From positions 1-6,039 of the forward strand of contig JAASSM010000131.1 of the NCBI GenBank assembly GCA_021767885.1: 6,039 nucleotides of DNA. Reading direction: 5' to 3'. A model generated the notes under the pieces. The model was not told where the DNA came from. It saw nothing but the letters and a program-made list of their open reading frames with translations, and ran no database searches. The stretch's first letter is position 1, and each line of letters opens with the position of its first letter. The DNA is from a bacterium. GTDB lineage: Bacteria; Krumholzibacteriota; Krumholzibacteria; LZORAL124-64-63. Position numbers and translations under genes: made by a program. Positions 1-6,039 of the stretch are shown here, in pieces.

Positions 1-568
<568 letters not shown>

Positions 569-620
569 CCGCTGGCCGGCCAGCCGACGTCATGGTGTCC
601 CCGACCGGGTGATGCCCCCG

Positions 621-1151
621 CTAGCGATCGAGGACCCGGCTGCGCGGTCGTCCGCCCAGGTCGGGGCCATGCCGCGCCGCCTCGCGGTCCATGAGCTCGC
701 GGTCGGGGATGAATCCCATGGTGCTCTGGTACTCGCCGTACGGCGGCGCCGATCCGTACGTCCAGTCCATCAGCCGGGCCGCCTCCTCGGCCAGGGCCTG
801 CAGCATCCGGTTCTTGATGGAGCCCCGTGCGACCTCGTCGAACGGCCGGTCGGTCCAGGCGTTCCAGCGCCGTGCGGCCGCGGCCAGCCCGATGTTGCCC
901 TCGGCGATGAGCTCGCGGGCCCCCAGTTCCTTCTTGTGGCGGCGCCGTACCAGATCCCGCGCCACCTCCACCACCAGGCCCAGATGGGCCTGCACCAGGC
1001 GCTCCACGGCCGCGCGGTCGCCGCGCTGGATCCGGTGGGCGAGGGCCTTCTGCTCCCCGTCGCGCAGGGCCCGCCGTCGGGGCACGTTGCGGACGTAACG
1101 GCTCAGTTCGGGGTTCTGCCTCAGTTCGGCTCTCCAGGGATCCTTGGCCAC
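621..1151 (-). CDS. Truncated sigma-70-like protein (regions 1.2 and 2 only)
   Basis: The protein has 176 residues from GTG at 1151-1149 to TAG at 623-621. This start is chosen because AGAGGAAAGGG (minus strand, bases 1167-1157) lies just upstream and the homology begins right after it; ATG 1223 and ATG 1289 are in frame but have no good ribosome site. Residues 15-45 (PELSRYVRNVPRRRALRDGE, then HRIQRGD) match sigma region 1.2. Residues 50-96 match regions 2.1-2.2, including ELIAEGNIGL at 80-89 (typical DLIQEGNIGL). Residues 104-121 align with 2.3-2.4, but the usual FSTYATWWIRQAI reads FDEVARGSIKNRM, so the promoter-melting aromatics are gone. After residue 125 there is an unrecognised 50-residue tail and no region 3 or 4. 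The family predicts binding to core RNA polymerase; without region 4 it should not recognise a -35 element. Its role (specialised sigma, polymerase-binding modulator or decaying remnant) is open. It is divergent from the lipid operon. Confidence 0.7.
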   Translation of the reverse strand: MAKDPWRAELRQNPELSRYVRNVPRRRALRDGEQKALAHRIQRGDRAAVERLVQAHLGLVVEVARDLVRRRHKKELGARELIAEGNIGLAAAARRWNAWTDRPFDEVARGSIKNRMLQALAEEAARLMDWTYGSAPPYGEYQSTMGFIPDRELMDREAARHGPDLGGRPRSRVLDR

Positions 1152-1186
1152 GGTTGCCCTTTCCTCTGGTCGCGCTCCGGGCGCGA

Positions 1187-1208
1187 CGTTCGTGTCGCGT
1201 TCGTGTCG
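1187..1208. repeat. Perfect 11-bp tandem direct repeat
   Basis: CGTTCGTGTCG occurs twice head to tail (1187-1197 and 1198-1208). A degenerate third unit, TGTGACTGCCG, follows (6 of 11 positions identical). The period is one helical turn, so a protein would see both copies on the same DNA face. It lies 36 bases upstream of the chosen start of the sigma-like gene, in its presumed promoter or leader. It may be an operator or a chance duplication. Confidence 0.45.
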
Positions 1209-1290
1209 TGTGACTGCCGACATGGTCGTCCATGGAGGGGGACCGGAGCCATCGGGCCATCCCCCATCGGTGGCGGTGTTTTCGCCCACC

Positions 1291-1321
1291 AGCCCCCCCG
1301 GCCGTGGCGGCGGGGGTTGCT
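1291..1321. repeat. GC-rich inverted repeat upstream of the promoter-like patch
   Basis: CCCCCG (1295-1300) pairs with CGGGGG (1311-1316) over a 10-base loop. Flanking AGC (1291-1293) and GCT (1319-1321) can add three more pairs across a small bulge. In the minus direction it could fall in the leader of the sigma-like gene; in the plus direction it lies just upstream of the likely operon promoter. No T-run follows, so I do not call it a terminator. Confidence 0.25.
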
Positions 1322-1362
1322 GAATCCGGAGTATTGTCTAGCTTTTGTCCTGGACAGAAAAA
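1317..1362. promoter_or_regulatory. Probable promoter/operator region with 11-bp-phased TTGTC motifs
   Basis: This is the only clearly AT-richer patch in the divergent region. TTGTC occurs at 1334-1338 and 1345-1349, exactly 11 bases apart, inside loosely similar 11-mers (TATTGTCTAGC and TTTTGTCCTGG). The second copy is half of a palindrome, TGTCC-T-GGACA (1346-1356). I find no convincing -35/-10 pair for a housekeeping sigma on either strand, which fits an activated or alternative-sigma promoter. Eleven-bp-phased direct sites are a known feature of CarH/LitR-type MerR light regulators, but no such regulator is in the window, so the binding protein is a guess. Confidence 0.35.
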
Positions 1363-1372
1363 CGCCCGGACC

Positions 1373-1389
1373 AGGAGACAGGAATCGTG
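1373..1389 (+). promoter_or_regulatory. Strong ribosome binding site ahead of GTG 1387
   Basis: AGGAG at 1373-1377 stands 9 bases before GTG 1387. It matches the AGGAG sites used by the Cfa-like gene (3444-3448) and the second methyltransferase gene (5632-5636), each 8 bases from its ATG. The ATG chosen for the flavoprotein (1440) is 62 bases downstream and has no such site of its own. This site therefore probably controls entry of ribosomes into the operon. Confidence 0.5.
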
Positions 1390-1455
1390 ACCGCCACCGA
1401 CGGCCGTCTGGCCACCCACCCCGACGCCGGACCCTCGCCATGCGCATCGCCGTGA
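1387..1455 (+). CDS. Possible 22-residue leader peptide, or displaced true N-terminus of the flavoprotein
   Basis: The frame runs from GTG 1387 to TGA 1453-1455 and encodes a 22-residue peptide beginning MTATDGRLATHPDAGPSP. It has a strong ribosome site, unlike the flavoprotein ATG it overlaps (1440-1442, one frame away). Two readings are possible. It may be a leader whose translation is coupled to the flavoprotein by re-initiation. Alternatively, a single missing base, for example in the C-run at 1419-1422, may hide an in-frame N-terminal extension of the flavoprotein. The peptide itself has no recognised motif. Confidence 0.3.
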   Translation: MTATDGRLATHPDAGPSPCASP

Positions 1456-2684
1456 TCGGCGCCGGCGTGTCCGGGCTGGTGAGCGCCTACCTGCTGCGCC
1501 GCTCCCACGAGGTGGTGCTGTTCGAGGCCGAGGAGCGCATCGGCGGCCACGTGCACACGGTGGACGTGAACGCGGAGGACGGGACCTGGGCCGTGGACAC
1601 GGGCTTCATCGTCTTCAACCGGGGCAACTACCCGGGCTTCTGCCGCCTGCTCGAGCGGCTGGGCGTGGCGTCGCAGGCCAGCGACATGAGCTTCGCCGTC
1701 CGCGACGATCGCGACGGCACCGAGTACCGGGGTTCGAGCCTGGACACGCTCTTCGTGCAGCGGCGCAACCTGCTGCGGCCCCGGTTCTGGGGCATGGCGC
1801 GGGACATCCTGCGCTTCTTCCGCGAGGCGAGCACGCTGCTGGCGGCGGACGCGGAGCTGACGCTCGGCGAGTGGCTCGACGCGCGGCGCTACGGGCGCGC
1901 GTTCCAGGAACAGCACATCCTGCCCATGGGCGCCGCCCTGTGGTCCATGCCCCTGGACGACGTCCGCCGCTTCCCGGCCCGCCACTTCGCCGCCTTCCTG
2001 GCCAACCATCACATGCTGCAGGTCCGTGACCGTCCCGTCTGGCGGACGGTGCAGGGTGGCTCGCGCACCTACGTCGAGGCGCTGCTACGGGGCTGGCGCC
2101 ACGAGGTCCGCACCGGCACACCCATCTCGCGGGTGGAGCGGCGGCCGGACCGTGTCCTGGTCACGCCGCTCGGTGGCAGCACCGAGACGTTCGACCACGT
2201 GGTCCTCGCCTGCCACAGCGACCAGGCCCTGGCCATGCTCGGCGACGCCACCGATCGCGAGCACGAGGTGCTCGGCGCCATCGGCTACCGCGACAACGAC
2301 GTCGTGCTCCATGGCGATGCCGGTGCGGTGCTGCCGCGGCGGCGCAAGGCCTGGGCGAGCTGGAACTACCGGGTGGATGGAGGACCGCGTCCTCACGCTG
2401 CGGTCACCTACCACATGAACCGGCTGCAGGGCCTCGCCGCTCGCGATCCGTACTGCGTCTCGCTCAACGAGACCGCACGCCTCGACTCCGCGCGCATCCA
2501 CGGGCGCTGGACCTACGCCCATCCCCAGTTCACCACCGCGGCCGTGGCCGCCCAGGCCCAGCATGCGGCGCTCAACGCCCAGGAGCGGACCAGCTACTGT
2601 GGCGCCTACTGGGGCTGGGGCTTCCACGAGGACGGGGTCCAGAGCGCCCTGAAGGTGGCCGCACGCTTCGGGGAGGTGCTCTGA
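1440..2684 (+). CDS. FAD-dependent amine-oxidase-like protein (COG2907 type)
   Basis: The protein has 414 residues from ATG 1440 to TGA 2682-2684. The N-terminus MRIAVIGAGVSGL carries the Rossmann GxGxxG (residues 7-12). E29 ends the second strand and would bind the FAD ribose, followed by ERIGGH (32-37). The C-terminal FAD contact YCGAYWGWGFHEDG spans 386-399. Length and both motifs suit COG2907 flavoproteins, relatives of amine oxidases and phytoene desaturases. No signal peptide or membrane segment is evident. Homologues next to Cfa-like genes in Rhodobacter are linked to the singlet-oxygen response and furan fatty acid synthesis; by analogy this enzyme may oxidise or desaturate acyl chains on phospholipid, but the substrate is unproven. 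It is the first recognisable gene of the operon, and its stop overlaps the DUF1365 start by one base (TGATG). The start is uncertain because the strong ribosome site points to GTG 1387 in another frame. Confidence 0.9.
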   Translation: MRIAVIGAGVSGLVSAYLLRRSHEVVLFEAEERIGGHVHTVDVNAEDGTWAVDTGFIVFNRGNYPGFCRLLERLGVASQASDMSFAVRDDRDGTEYRGSSLDTLFVQRRNLLRPRFWGMARDILRFFREASTLLAADAELTLGEWLDARRYGRAFQEQHILPMGAALWSMPLDDVRRFPARHFAAFLANHHMLQVRDRPVWRTVQGGSRTYVEALLRGWRHEVRTGTPISRVERRPDRVLVTPLGGSTETFDHVVLACHSDQALAMLGDATDREHEVLGAIGYRDNDVVLHGDAGAVLPRRRKAWASWNYRVDGGPRPHAAVTYHMNRLQGLAARDPYCVSLNETARLDSARIHGRWTYAHPQFTTAAVAAQAQHAALNAQERTSYCGAYWGWGFHEDGVQSALKVAARFGEVL

Positions 2685-3460
2685 TGCTGCAGAGCGCGCT
2701 GTACACCGGCTGGGTCCGGCACCGCCGCCACTCCCCACGGCCCCACACCTTCCGCTACCGGCTGTTCATGGTCTACCTGGACCTCGAGGAGCTGCCGGAG
2801 GTCTTCCGCGGGCACCCGCTCTGGTCGCTGGATGGGCCGGCCGCGGTGCGGTTCGTGCGGTCCGACTACCTCGGCGATCCGACGCGGCCGCTGGCCAGCG
2901 AGGTCCGCGACCGGGTGGCGGCCGTCCTCGGCCGGCGCCCCGACGGTCCGGTGCGGCTGCTGACTCACCTGCGGACCTGGGGCGTCTGCTTCAATCCGGT
3001 GAGCTTCTACTACTGCTTCGACGACCGCGGCGAACTCGACGCCATCCTCGCCGAGGTCACCAACACGCCCTGGCACGAGCGGCATGGCTACGTCCTGGAC
3101 GCCCGCGCGGGGCGGCGGGGACGGTCCTACCGTTTCGACCTGACCAAGCGGTTGCACGTCTCGCCCTTCTTCCCCATGGACCAGCGCTACGACTGGCAGT
3201 TCCGCGCGCCCGGCGCCGCGCTGGCCGTCCACATGAACAACCTCGAGCGCGGCGACCGCGTCTTCGACGCCACCCTGGTCCTGCGCCGCCGCGAACTGAC
3301 GCCGCGGAGCATGACCGCGGTCCTGCTGCAGTATCCCGTGATGACCGCGCGCGTGATCGCCGCCATCCACTGGCAGGCGCTGCAGCTCTGGCTCAAGCGG
3401 GTGCCCTTCCACTCGCACCCGGCCAGGCTCGCCGCCCGCCGACAGGAGAGCCGACCATGA
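2684..3460 (+). CDS. DUF1365 family protein
   Basis: The protein has 258 residues. ATG 2684 overlaps the previous stop by one base and is preceded by GGAGG (2672-2676, 7 bases away). Family landmarks occur in order: SALYTGWVRHRR near the N-terminus (4-15), FRYRLFMVYLDLEEL (23-37), GVCFNPVSFYYCFD (100-113), AEVTNTPWHERHGYVL (123-138), HVSPFFPMDQRY (158-169) and AVHMN (181-185). DUF1365 (COG3496) has no settled biochemical function, but its genes recur between the COG2907 flavoprotein and Cfa-like methyltransferases, so it is assumed to take part in the same lipid modification. The FNP, SPF and MDQRY blocks look like a conserved active or binding site. There is no signal peptide. The gene ends in an ATGA overlap (4 bases) with the methyltransferase gene, implying translational coupling. 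Confidence 0.93.
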   Translation: MLQSALYTGWVRHRRHSPRPHTFRYRLFMVYLDLEELPEVFRGHPLWSLDGPAAVRFVRSDYLGDPTRPLASEVRDRVAAVLGRRPDGPVRLLTHLRTWGVCFNPVSFYYCFDDRGELDAILAEVTNTPWHERHGYVLDARAGRRGRSYRFDLTKRLHVSPFFPMDQRYDWQFRAPGAALAVHMNNLERGDRVFDATLVLRRRELTPRSMTAVLLQYPVMTARVIAAIHWQALQLWLKRVPFHSHPARLAARRQESRP

Positions 3461-4857
3461 GCACCCATGCCACCACGAGTCGCCGCGACGGCGACCACCA
3501 CCCGCACCTCTCCGCGCCCGCGATCCCGCGTCCGCTGGCCGCGATGGCCCGGCGACTGGTGGGCGCGGCGCTGCAGGGGCTGCGCGAGGGGCAGCTGACC
3601 GTCCGCGAGGCCGGCCGCGTCCGCACGTTCGGCGATCCGGGCGCTCCGGACGCGCTGCGCGCCGTCCTCACCGTCCATCACCCCGGCTTCTGGACCGCGG
3701 CCCTGGCCGGCGGGTCGGCCGGAGCGGCCGACGCCTACGCCGACGGGCAGTTCGACTGCGACGACCTGCCGGGCCTCTTCCGCATCCTCGCCCGCAATCA
3801 GGACGCCACCGAGCGGCTGCGTCGGGCCATGGGCCTGCTGTCGGGGCCAGCGCGCTGGCTGGGGCATCTGCGCAACCGCAACACGCGGGCCGGCAGCCGC
3901 CGCAACATCGCCGCCCATTACGACCTCAGCAACGCCTTCTTCTCGCTCTGGCTCGACCGCACGCTCACCTACTCGGCCGGCCTGTTCCCGGCCCCGCAGG
4001 CCGATCCGGCCGCCACGGCCGGCTTCGCCCTCGAGGACGCCAGCCTGGCCAAGTACGAGCGGATCTGCCGCGTGCTGGACCTCCAGCCCGACGACCACGT
4101 CCTGGAGATCGGCACCGGCTGGGGCGGCTTCGCCGTCTACGCCGCCCATCACGTCGGCTGCCGGGTGACCACGACCACCATCAGCGCCGAGCAGCACGCG
4201 GAGGCGGAGCGGAGAGTCCGCGCCGCGGGCCTGCAGGACCACGTCACCCTCCTGCGGCGAGACTACCGCGATCTGACCGGCACCTACGACAAGCTGGTCT
4301 CCATCGAGATGATCGAGGCGGTCGGGCACCGCTACCTGCCGGAGTTCTTCCGCGTCTGTACCGCCCGCCTGCGCCCCGGCGGCGCCATGCTCCTGCAGGC
4401 GATCCTCATCCAGGATCACCTCTACGACCGCGCTCGCCGCACCGTGGACGTGATCAAGCAGCAGATCTTTCCGGGCACGGACATCCCGTCGCGGGGCGCC
4501 ATCGCGCGGGCCATCGCCCGTGCCGGCAGCGACCTGCAGCTCCAGGACGACTTCGACCTGACCCATGGCTACGCCGAGACCCTGCGCCACTGGCGCGAGC
4601 GCGCCGACGCGCAGGCCCGGCCCATCGCCGCCCTCGGGTTCGACGGGCGCTTCCGCCGGCTCTGGCGCTTCTACCTCGCCTACTGCGAGGGAGGCTTCCG
4701 GGAGCGCCGGATCATGGACGCGCAGCTGCTGCTGACTCGCGGTGGCGGTCACGACCGGCTGGACGGCGAGGGACCGTCGTCCCGTGCTCGCGCCCGCCGG
4801 CCGGACACCGGTGCGCCGGCGGCGGCGGTGCCCTCGCACCGGGGGTGGCCGCTATGA
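3457..4857 (+). CDS. Cfa-like SAM-dependent fatty acyl methyltransferase
   Basis: The protein has 466 residues from ATG 3457, preceded by AGGAG (3444-3448). An N-terminal lipid-binding-like domain (about 30-130, with DAYADGQFD at 92-100) precedes the methyltransferase domain. That domain has NIAAHYDLSNAFFSLWLD (150-167) and the SAM motif VLEIGTGWGGFA (215-226), as in cyclopropane-fatty-acyl-phospholipid synthases. The family adds a methyl or methylene from SAM to double bonds of membrane phospholipid chains. Of the E. coli Cfa bicarbonate residues, E239 and Y317 appear kept (E287, Y372). The Cys of YSCAYW is Ala174 in YSAGLF, and the His of LLHTI is Gln314 in LLQAI. A product other than a cyclopropane, such as a methylated olefin, is therefore likely. 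The last 35-40 residues (after about 428) form an Arg/Pro/Ala-rich tail beyond the usual family end. Overlaps of 4 bases on both sides indicate tight coupling. Confidence 0.92.
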   Translation: MSTHATTSRRDGDHHPHLSAPAIPRPLAAMARRLVGAALQGLREGQLTVREAGRVRTFGDPGAPDALRAVLTVHHPGFWTAALAGGSAGAADAYADGQFDCDDLPGLFRILARNQDATERLRRAMGLLSGPARWLGHLRNRNTRAGSRRNIAAHYDLSNAFFSLWLDRTLTYSAGLFPAPQADPAATAGFALEDASLAKYERICRVLDLQPDDHVLEIGTGWGGFAVYAAHHVGCRVTTTTISAEQHAEAERRVRAAGLQDHVTLLRRDYRDLTGTYDKLVSIEMIEAVGHRYLPEFFRVCTARLRPGGAMLLQAILIQDHLYDRARRTVDVIKQQIFPGTDIPSRGAIARAIARAGSDLQLQDDFDLTHGYAETLRHWRERADAQARPIAALGFDGRFRRLWRFYLAYCEGGFRERRIMDAQLLLTRGGGHDRLDGEGPSSRARARRPDTGAPAAAVPSHRGWPL

Positions 4858-5645
4858 CCGTGACGGTGGGCACCCTGCTGCTGGGCGGCCTGCTCGTCGC
4901 CGCGGCGCTGCAGTCCGTGCTATGGCTGGTCCAGCGGCGCACCGGCAACGCGGCCATCGTGGACGTGGGCTGGTCGGCGAGCCTCGGTCTCATGGGCGTG
5001 GGTTACGCGATCCTGGGACCGGGCGATCCCGTGGTCCGGGTCGTGGTCGGCGCCATGGCCGGCCTGTGGAGCCTGCGGCTGTCCTGGCACCTGCTGGCCG
5101 ACCGCGTGCTGGGCCAGCCGGAAGAGGGGCGGTACGTGGAACTGCGGCGCCAGTGGGGCGAGGGCTTCCAGGCCCGGCTCTTCGGCTTCTACCAGGCGCA
5201 GGCCCTGCTGGCGGCATTCCTCTCGCTGCCCTTCGCCCTGGCGGTCTCGCGCTCGCAGGCCGGCTGGCTGGACGCGGCGGCGGCGACCATCTGGGTGGCG
5301 GGCTGGATCCTCGAGTCGGTGGCCGATCGGCAGCTCCACCGGTTCAAGCGCGATCCCCACCGCCGTGGTCAGGTCTGCCAGGACGGACTGTGGCGCTACT
5401 CGCGTCACCCCAACTACTTCGGCGAGTGGCTCATGTGGCTGGGCTTCGCCGTCCCGGCCCTCGGGGCCACGGCTGGCTGGCTCGGCCTGCTCGCCCCGGC
5501 CACCATGCTGCTGTTCATCCTGAAGATCACCGGCATCCCGCCCACGGAGGCGCAGGCGCTGCGCAGCCGGGGCGAGGCCTATCGCCGCTACCAGCGGACC
5601 ACGAGCGCGTTCGTGCCGTGGCCGCCCCGACAGGAGAGTCCGTGA
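4854..5645 (+). CDS. DUF1295 / steroid-5-alpha-reductase-like membrane protein
   Basis: The protein has 263 residues from ATG 4854, which overlaps the previous stop in ATGA; an in-frame GTG at 4845 would add three residues but is less likely. Hydrophobic segments lie at about 6-26, 40-55, 60-80, 110-131, 138-156 and 192-223, so this is an inner-membrane protein. The signature GLWRYSRHPNYFGEWLMW (178-195) and the C-terminal GIPPTEAQ...RRYQRTTSAFVPWPP (227-258) are typical of DUF1295 (COG3752). This fold includes steroid 5-alpha-reductases, sterol C14-reductases and isoprenylcysteine methyltransferases. In those families the RHPNYFGE region lies near the NADPH or SAM site. In this operon a reductase acting on a double bond in a modified acyl chain is plausible but unproven. 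It sits between two methyltransferase genes, and its stop overlaps the next start by one base. Confidence 0.92.
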   Translation: MTVTVGTLLLGGLLVAAALQSVLWLVQRRTGNAAIVDVGWSASLGLMGVGYAILGPGDPVVRVVVGAMAGLWSLRLSWHLLADRVLGQPEEGRYVELRRQWGEGFQARLFGFYQAQALLAAFLSLPFALAVSRSQAGWLDAAAATIWVAGWILESVADRQLHRFKRDPHRRGQVCQDGLWRYSRHPNYFGEWLMWLGFAVPALGATAGWLGLLAPATMLLFILKITGIPPTEAQALRSRGEAYRRYQRTTSAFVPWPPRQESP

Positions 5646-6039
5646 TGTGGTACGAGGATCTGCTCGAGAAGGACATGGTGCCCACGCCGCTGCTGCGCCG
5701 GGGCATCCGCCGCCGGCTCTCCAGCCGGCTCCGTCAGGAGTACCGCGGGTCGCTCGAGGATCAGCACCGGCGGCTCATGTCGCTGGTGGCCGAACTGCGC
5801 GAGAGCCCCGTCGCCGTCCATACCGACAAGGCCAACGAGCAGCACTACGAGGTGCCGGCGGCGTTCTTCGAGCAGGTGCTCGGACGCCACTGCAAGTACT
5901 CGAGCGGCTACTGGGGACCGGGCGTGACCGACCTCGACCAGGCCGAGGAGGCCATGCTCGCCCTGACCTGCGATCGGGCCCGGATCGGCGATGGAAAGCG
6001 GCTGCTCGACCTGGGCTGCGGCTGGGGCGCGCTGACCCT
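5645..6039 (+). CDS. Second Cfa/coclaurine-N-methyltransferase-like SAM methyltransferase, N-terminal part
   Basis: ATG 5645 follows AGGAG (5632-5636) by 8 bases and overlaps the DUF1295 stop by one base. 131 complete codons are visible before the window ends. The protein starts MWYEDLLEKDMVPTPLLRRG, then has KANEQHYEVPAAFFEQVLG (62-80), KYSSGYW (84-90), DQAEEAML (98-105) and the SAM motif LLDLGCGWGAL (120-130). The ANEQHYEVP and AEEAML spacing resembles the coclaurine N-methyltransferase branch of the Cfa superfamily more than E. coli Cfa, and the full N-terminal domain of Cfa is missing. The Cys of the Cfa bicarbonate site is Ser (residue 87). Plant relatives methylate nitrogen of alkaloids; bacterial members beside lipid operons lack a settled substrate. 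The C-terminus is off-window. Confidence 0.88.
   Translation, partial: MWYEDLLEKDMVPTPLLRRGIRRRLSSRLRQEYRGSLEDQHRRLMSLVAELRESPVAVHTDKANEQHYEVPAAFFEQVLGRHCKYSSGYWGPGVTDLDQAEEAMLALTCDRARIGDGKRLLDLGCGWGALT

Larger units (their letters stand above)
1152..1439. other. Divergent intergenic/regulatory region
   Basis: This stretch of about 290 bases separates the sigma-like gene from the flavoprotein gene of the plus-strand operon, so promoters for both probably lie here. Reading frames that cross it are extensions of flanking genes or GC-rich shadows without recognisable protein. It holds, left to right: the ribosome site of the minus-strand gene (1157-1167), a perfect 11-bp tandem repeat (1187-1208), a C-run/G-run hairpin (1291-1321), a relatively AT-rich patch (1317-1362) with two TTGTC motifs, and AGGAG 1373-1377 before a GTG at 1387. 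Confidence 0.6.

Noticed and set aside
1221..1234. CATGG-tcgt-CCATG hairpin
   Set aside because: The 5-bp stem is too short to distinguish from chance in this composition.
1152..1289. Longer sigma-like protein starting at ATG 1289 or ATG 1223
   Set aside because: The extra residues are low-complexity with no sigma homology, and neither start has a ribosome site comparable with the one before GTG 1151.
1317..1345. TTGCTG ... promoter of the housekeeping sigma type
   Set aside because: No hexamer resembling TATAAT lies 16-18 bases downstream, and TATTGT (1332-1337) is only 9 bases away.
609..1439. In-frame open extension upstream of the flavoprotein (a 691-residue frame in total)
   Set aside because: The residues before MRIAVIGAG resemble no protein, overlap the sigma-like gene antisense, and cross the likely promoter. 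Long open frames are expected by chance at this GC content.
3187..4839. 550-codon minus-strand open frame opposite the methyltransferase gene
   Set aside because: It is low-complexity (Val/Ala/Gly/Arg-rich), has no recognisable motif, and lies wholly antisense to the well-supported DUF1365 and Cfa-like genes; it is a GC-skew shadow.

Overview
This high-GC window (roughly 70% by eye) has dense, overlapping genes with strong AGGAG-type ribosome sites. It looks like a proteobacterial chromosome. Its gene families (membrane acyl desaturase, COG2907-type flavoprotein, DUF1365, Cfa-like methyltransferases, DUF1295) suggest a gammaproteobacterium. A halophilic or Ectothiorhodospiraceae-like host is only a guess. 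I see no rRNA, tRNA, insertion sequence or CRISPR.

Layout. (1) Bases 1-568 (+) are the C-terminal half of a fatty acid desaturase whose start lies outside the window. (2) A 52-base convergent gap with a CCGGCCAG/CTGGCCGG hairpin separates it from (3) a minus-strand gene (621-1151). That gene encodes a small protein resembling sigma-70 regions 1.2 and 2, with no region 3 or 4. (4) A divergent intergenic region of about 290 bases (1152-1439) carries a perfect 11-bp tandem repeat, a GC hairpin, an AT-richer promoter-like patch with 11-bp-phased TTGTC motifs, and a well-placed ribosome site for a GTG-initiated 22-residue reading frame. (5) From 1440 to the right edge runs a tightly coupled plus-strand operon: FAD-dependent amine-oxidase-like protein, DUF1365 protein, Cfa-like methyltransferase, DUF1295 membrane protein, and the first 131 codons of a second, coclaurine-N-methyltransferase-like methyltransferase. 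Consecutive genes overlap by 1 or 4 bases (TGATG or ATGA).

How the genes may work together. In Rhodobacter and relatives, homologous flavoprotein/Cfa-like sets belong to the singlet-oxygen response and to synthesis of methylated and furan fatty acids (UfaM/UfaD/UfaO). The operon is therefore best read as a membrane-lipid modification pathway that acts on double bonds of existing phospholipid acyl chains. The neighbouring desaturase could supply unsaturated chains. The Cfa-like protein has lost two predicted bicarbonate-site residues of true cyclopropane synthases, which suggests chemistry other than standard cyclopropanation. The divergent sigma-like protein and the repeat-rich intergenic region are candidates for stress or light control; this is inference.
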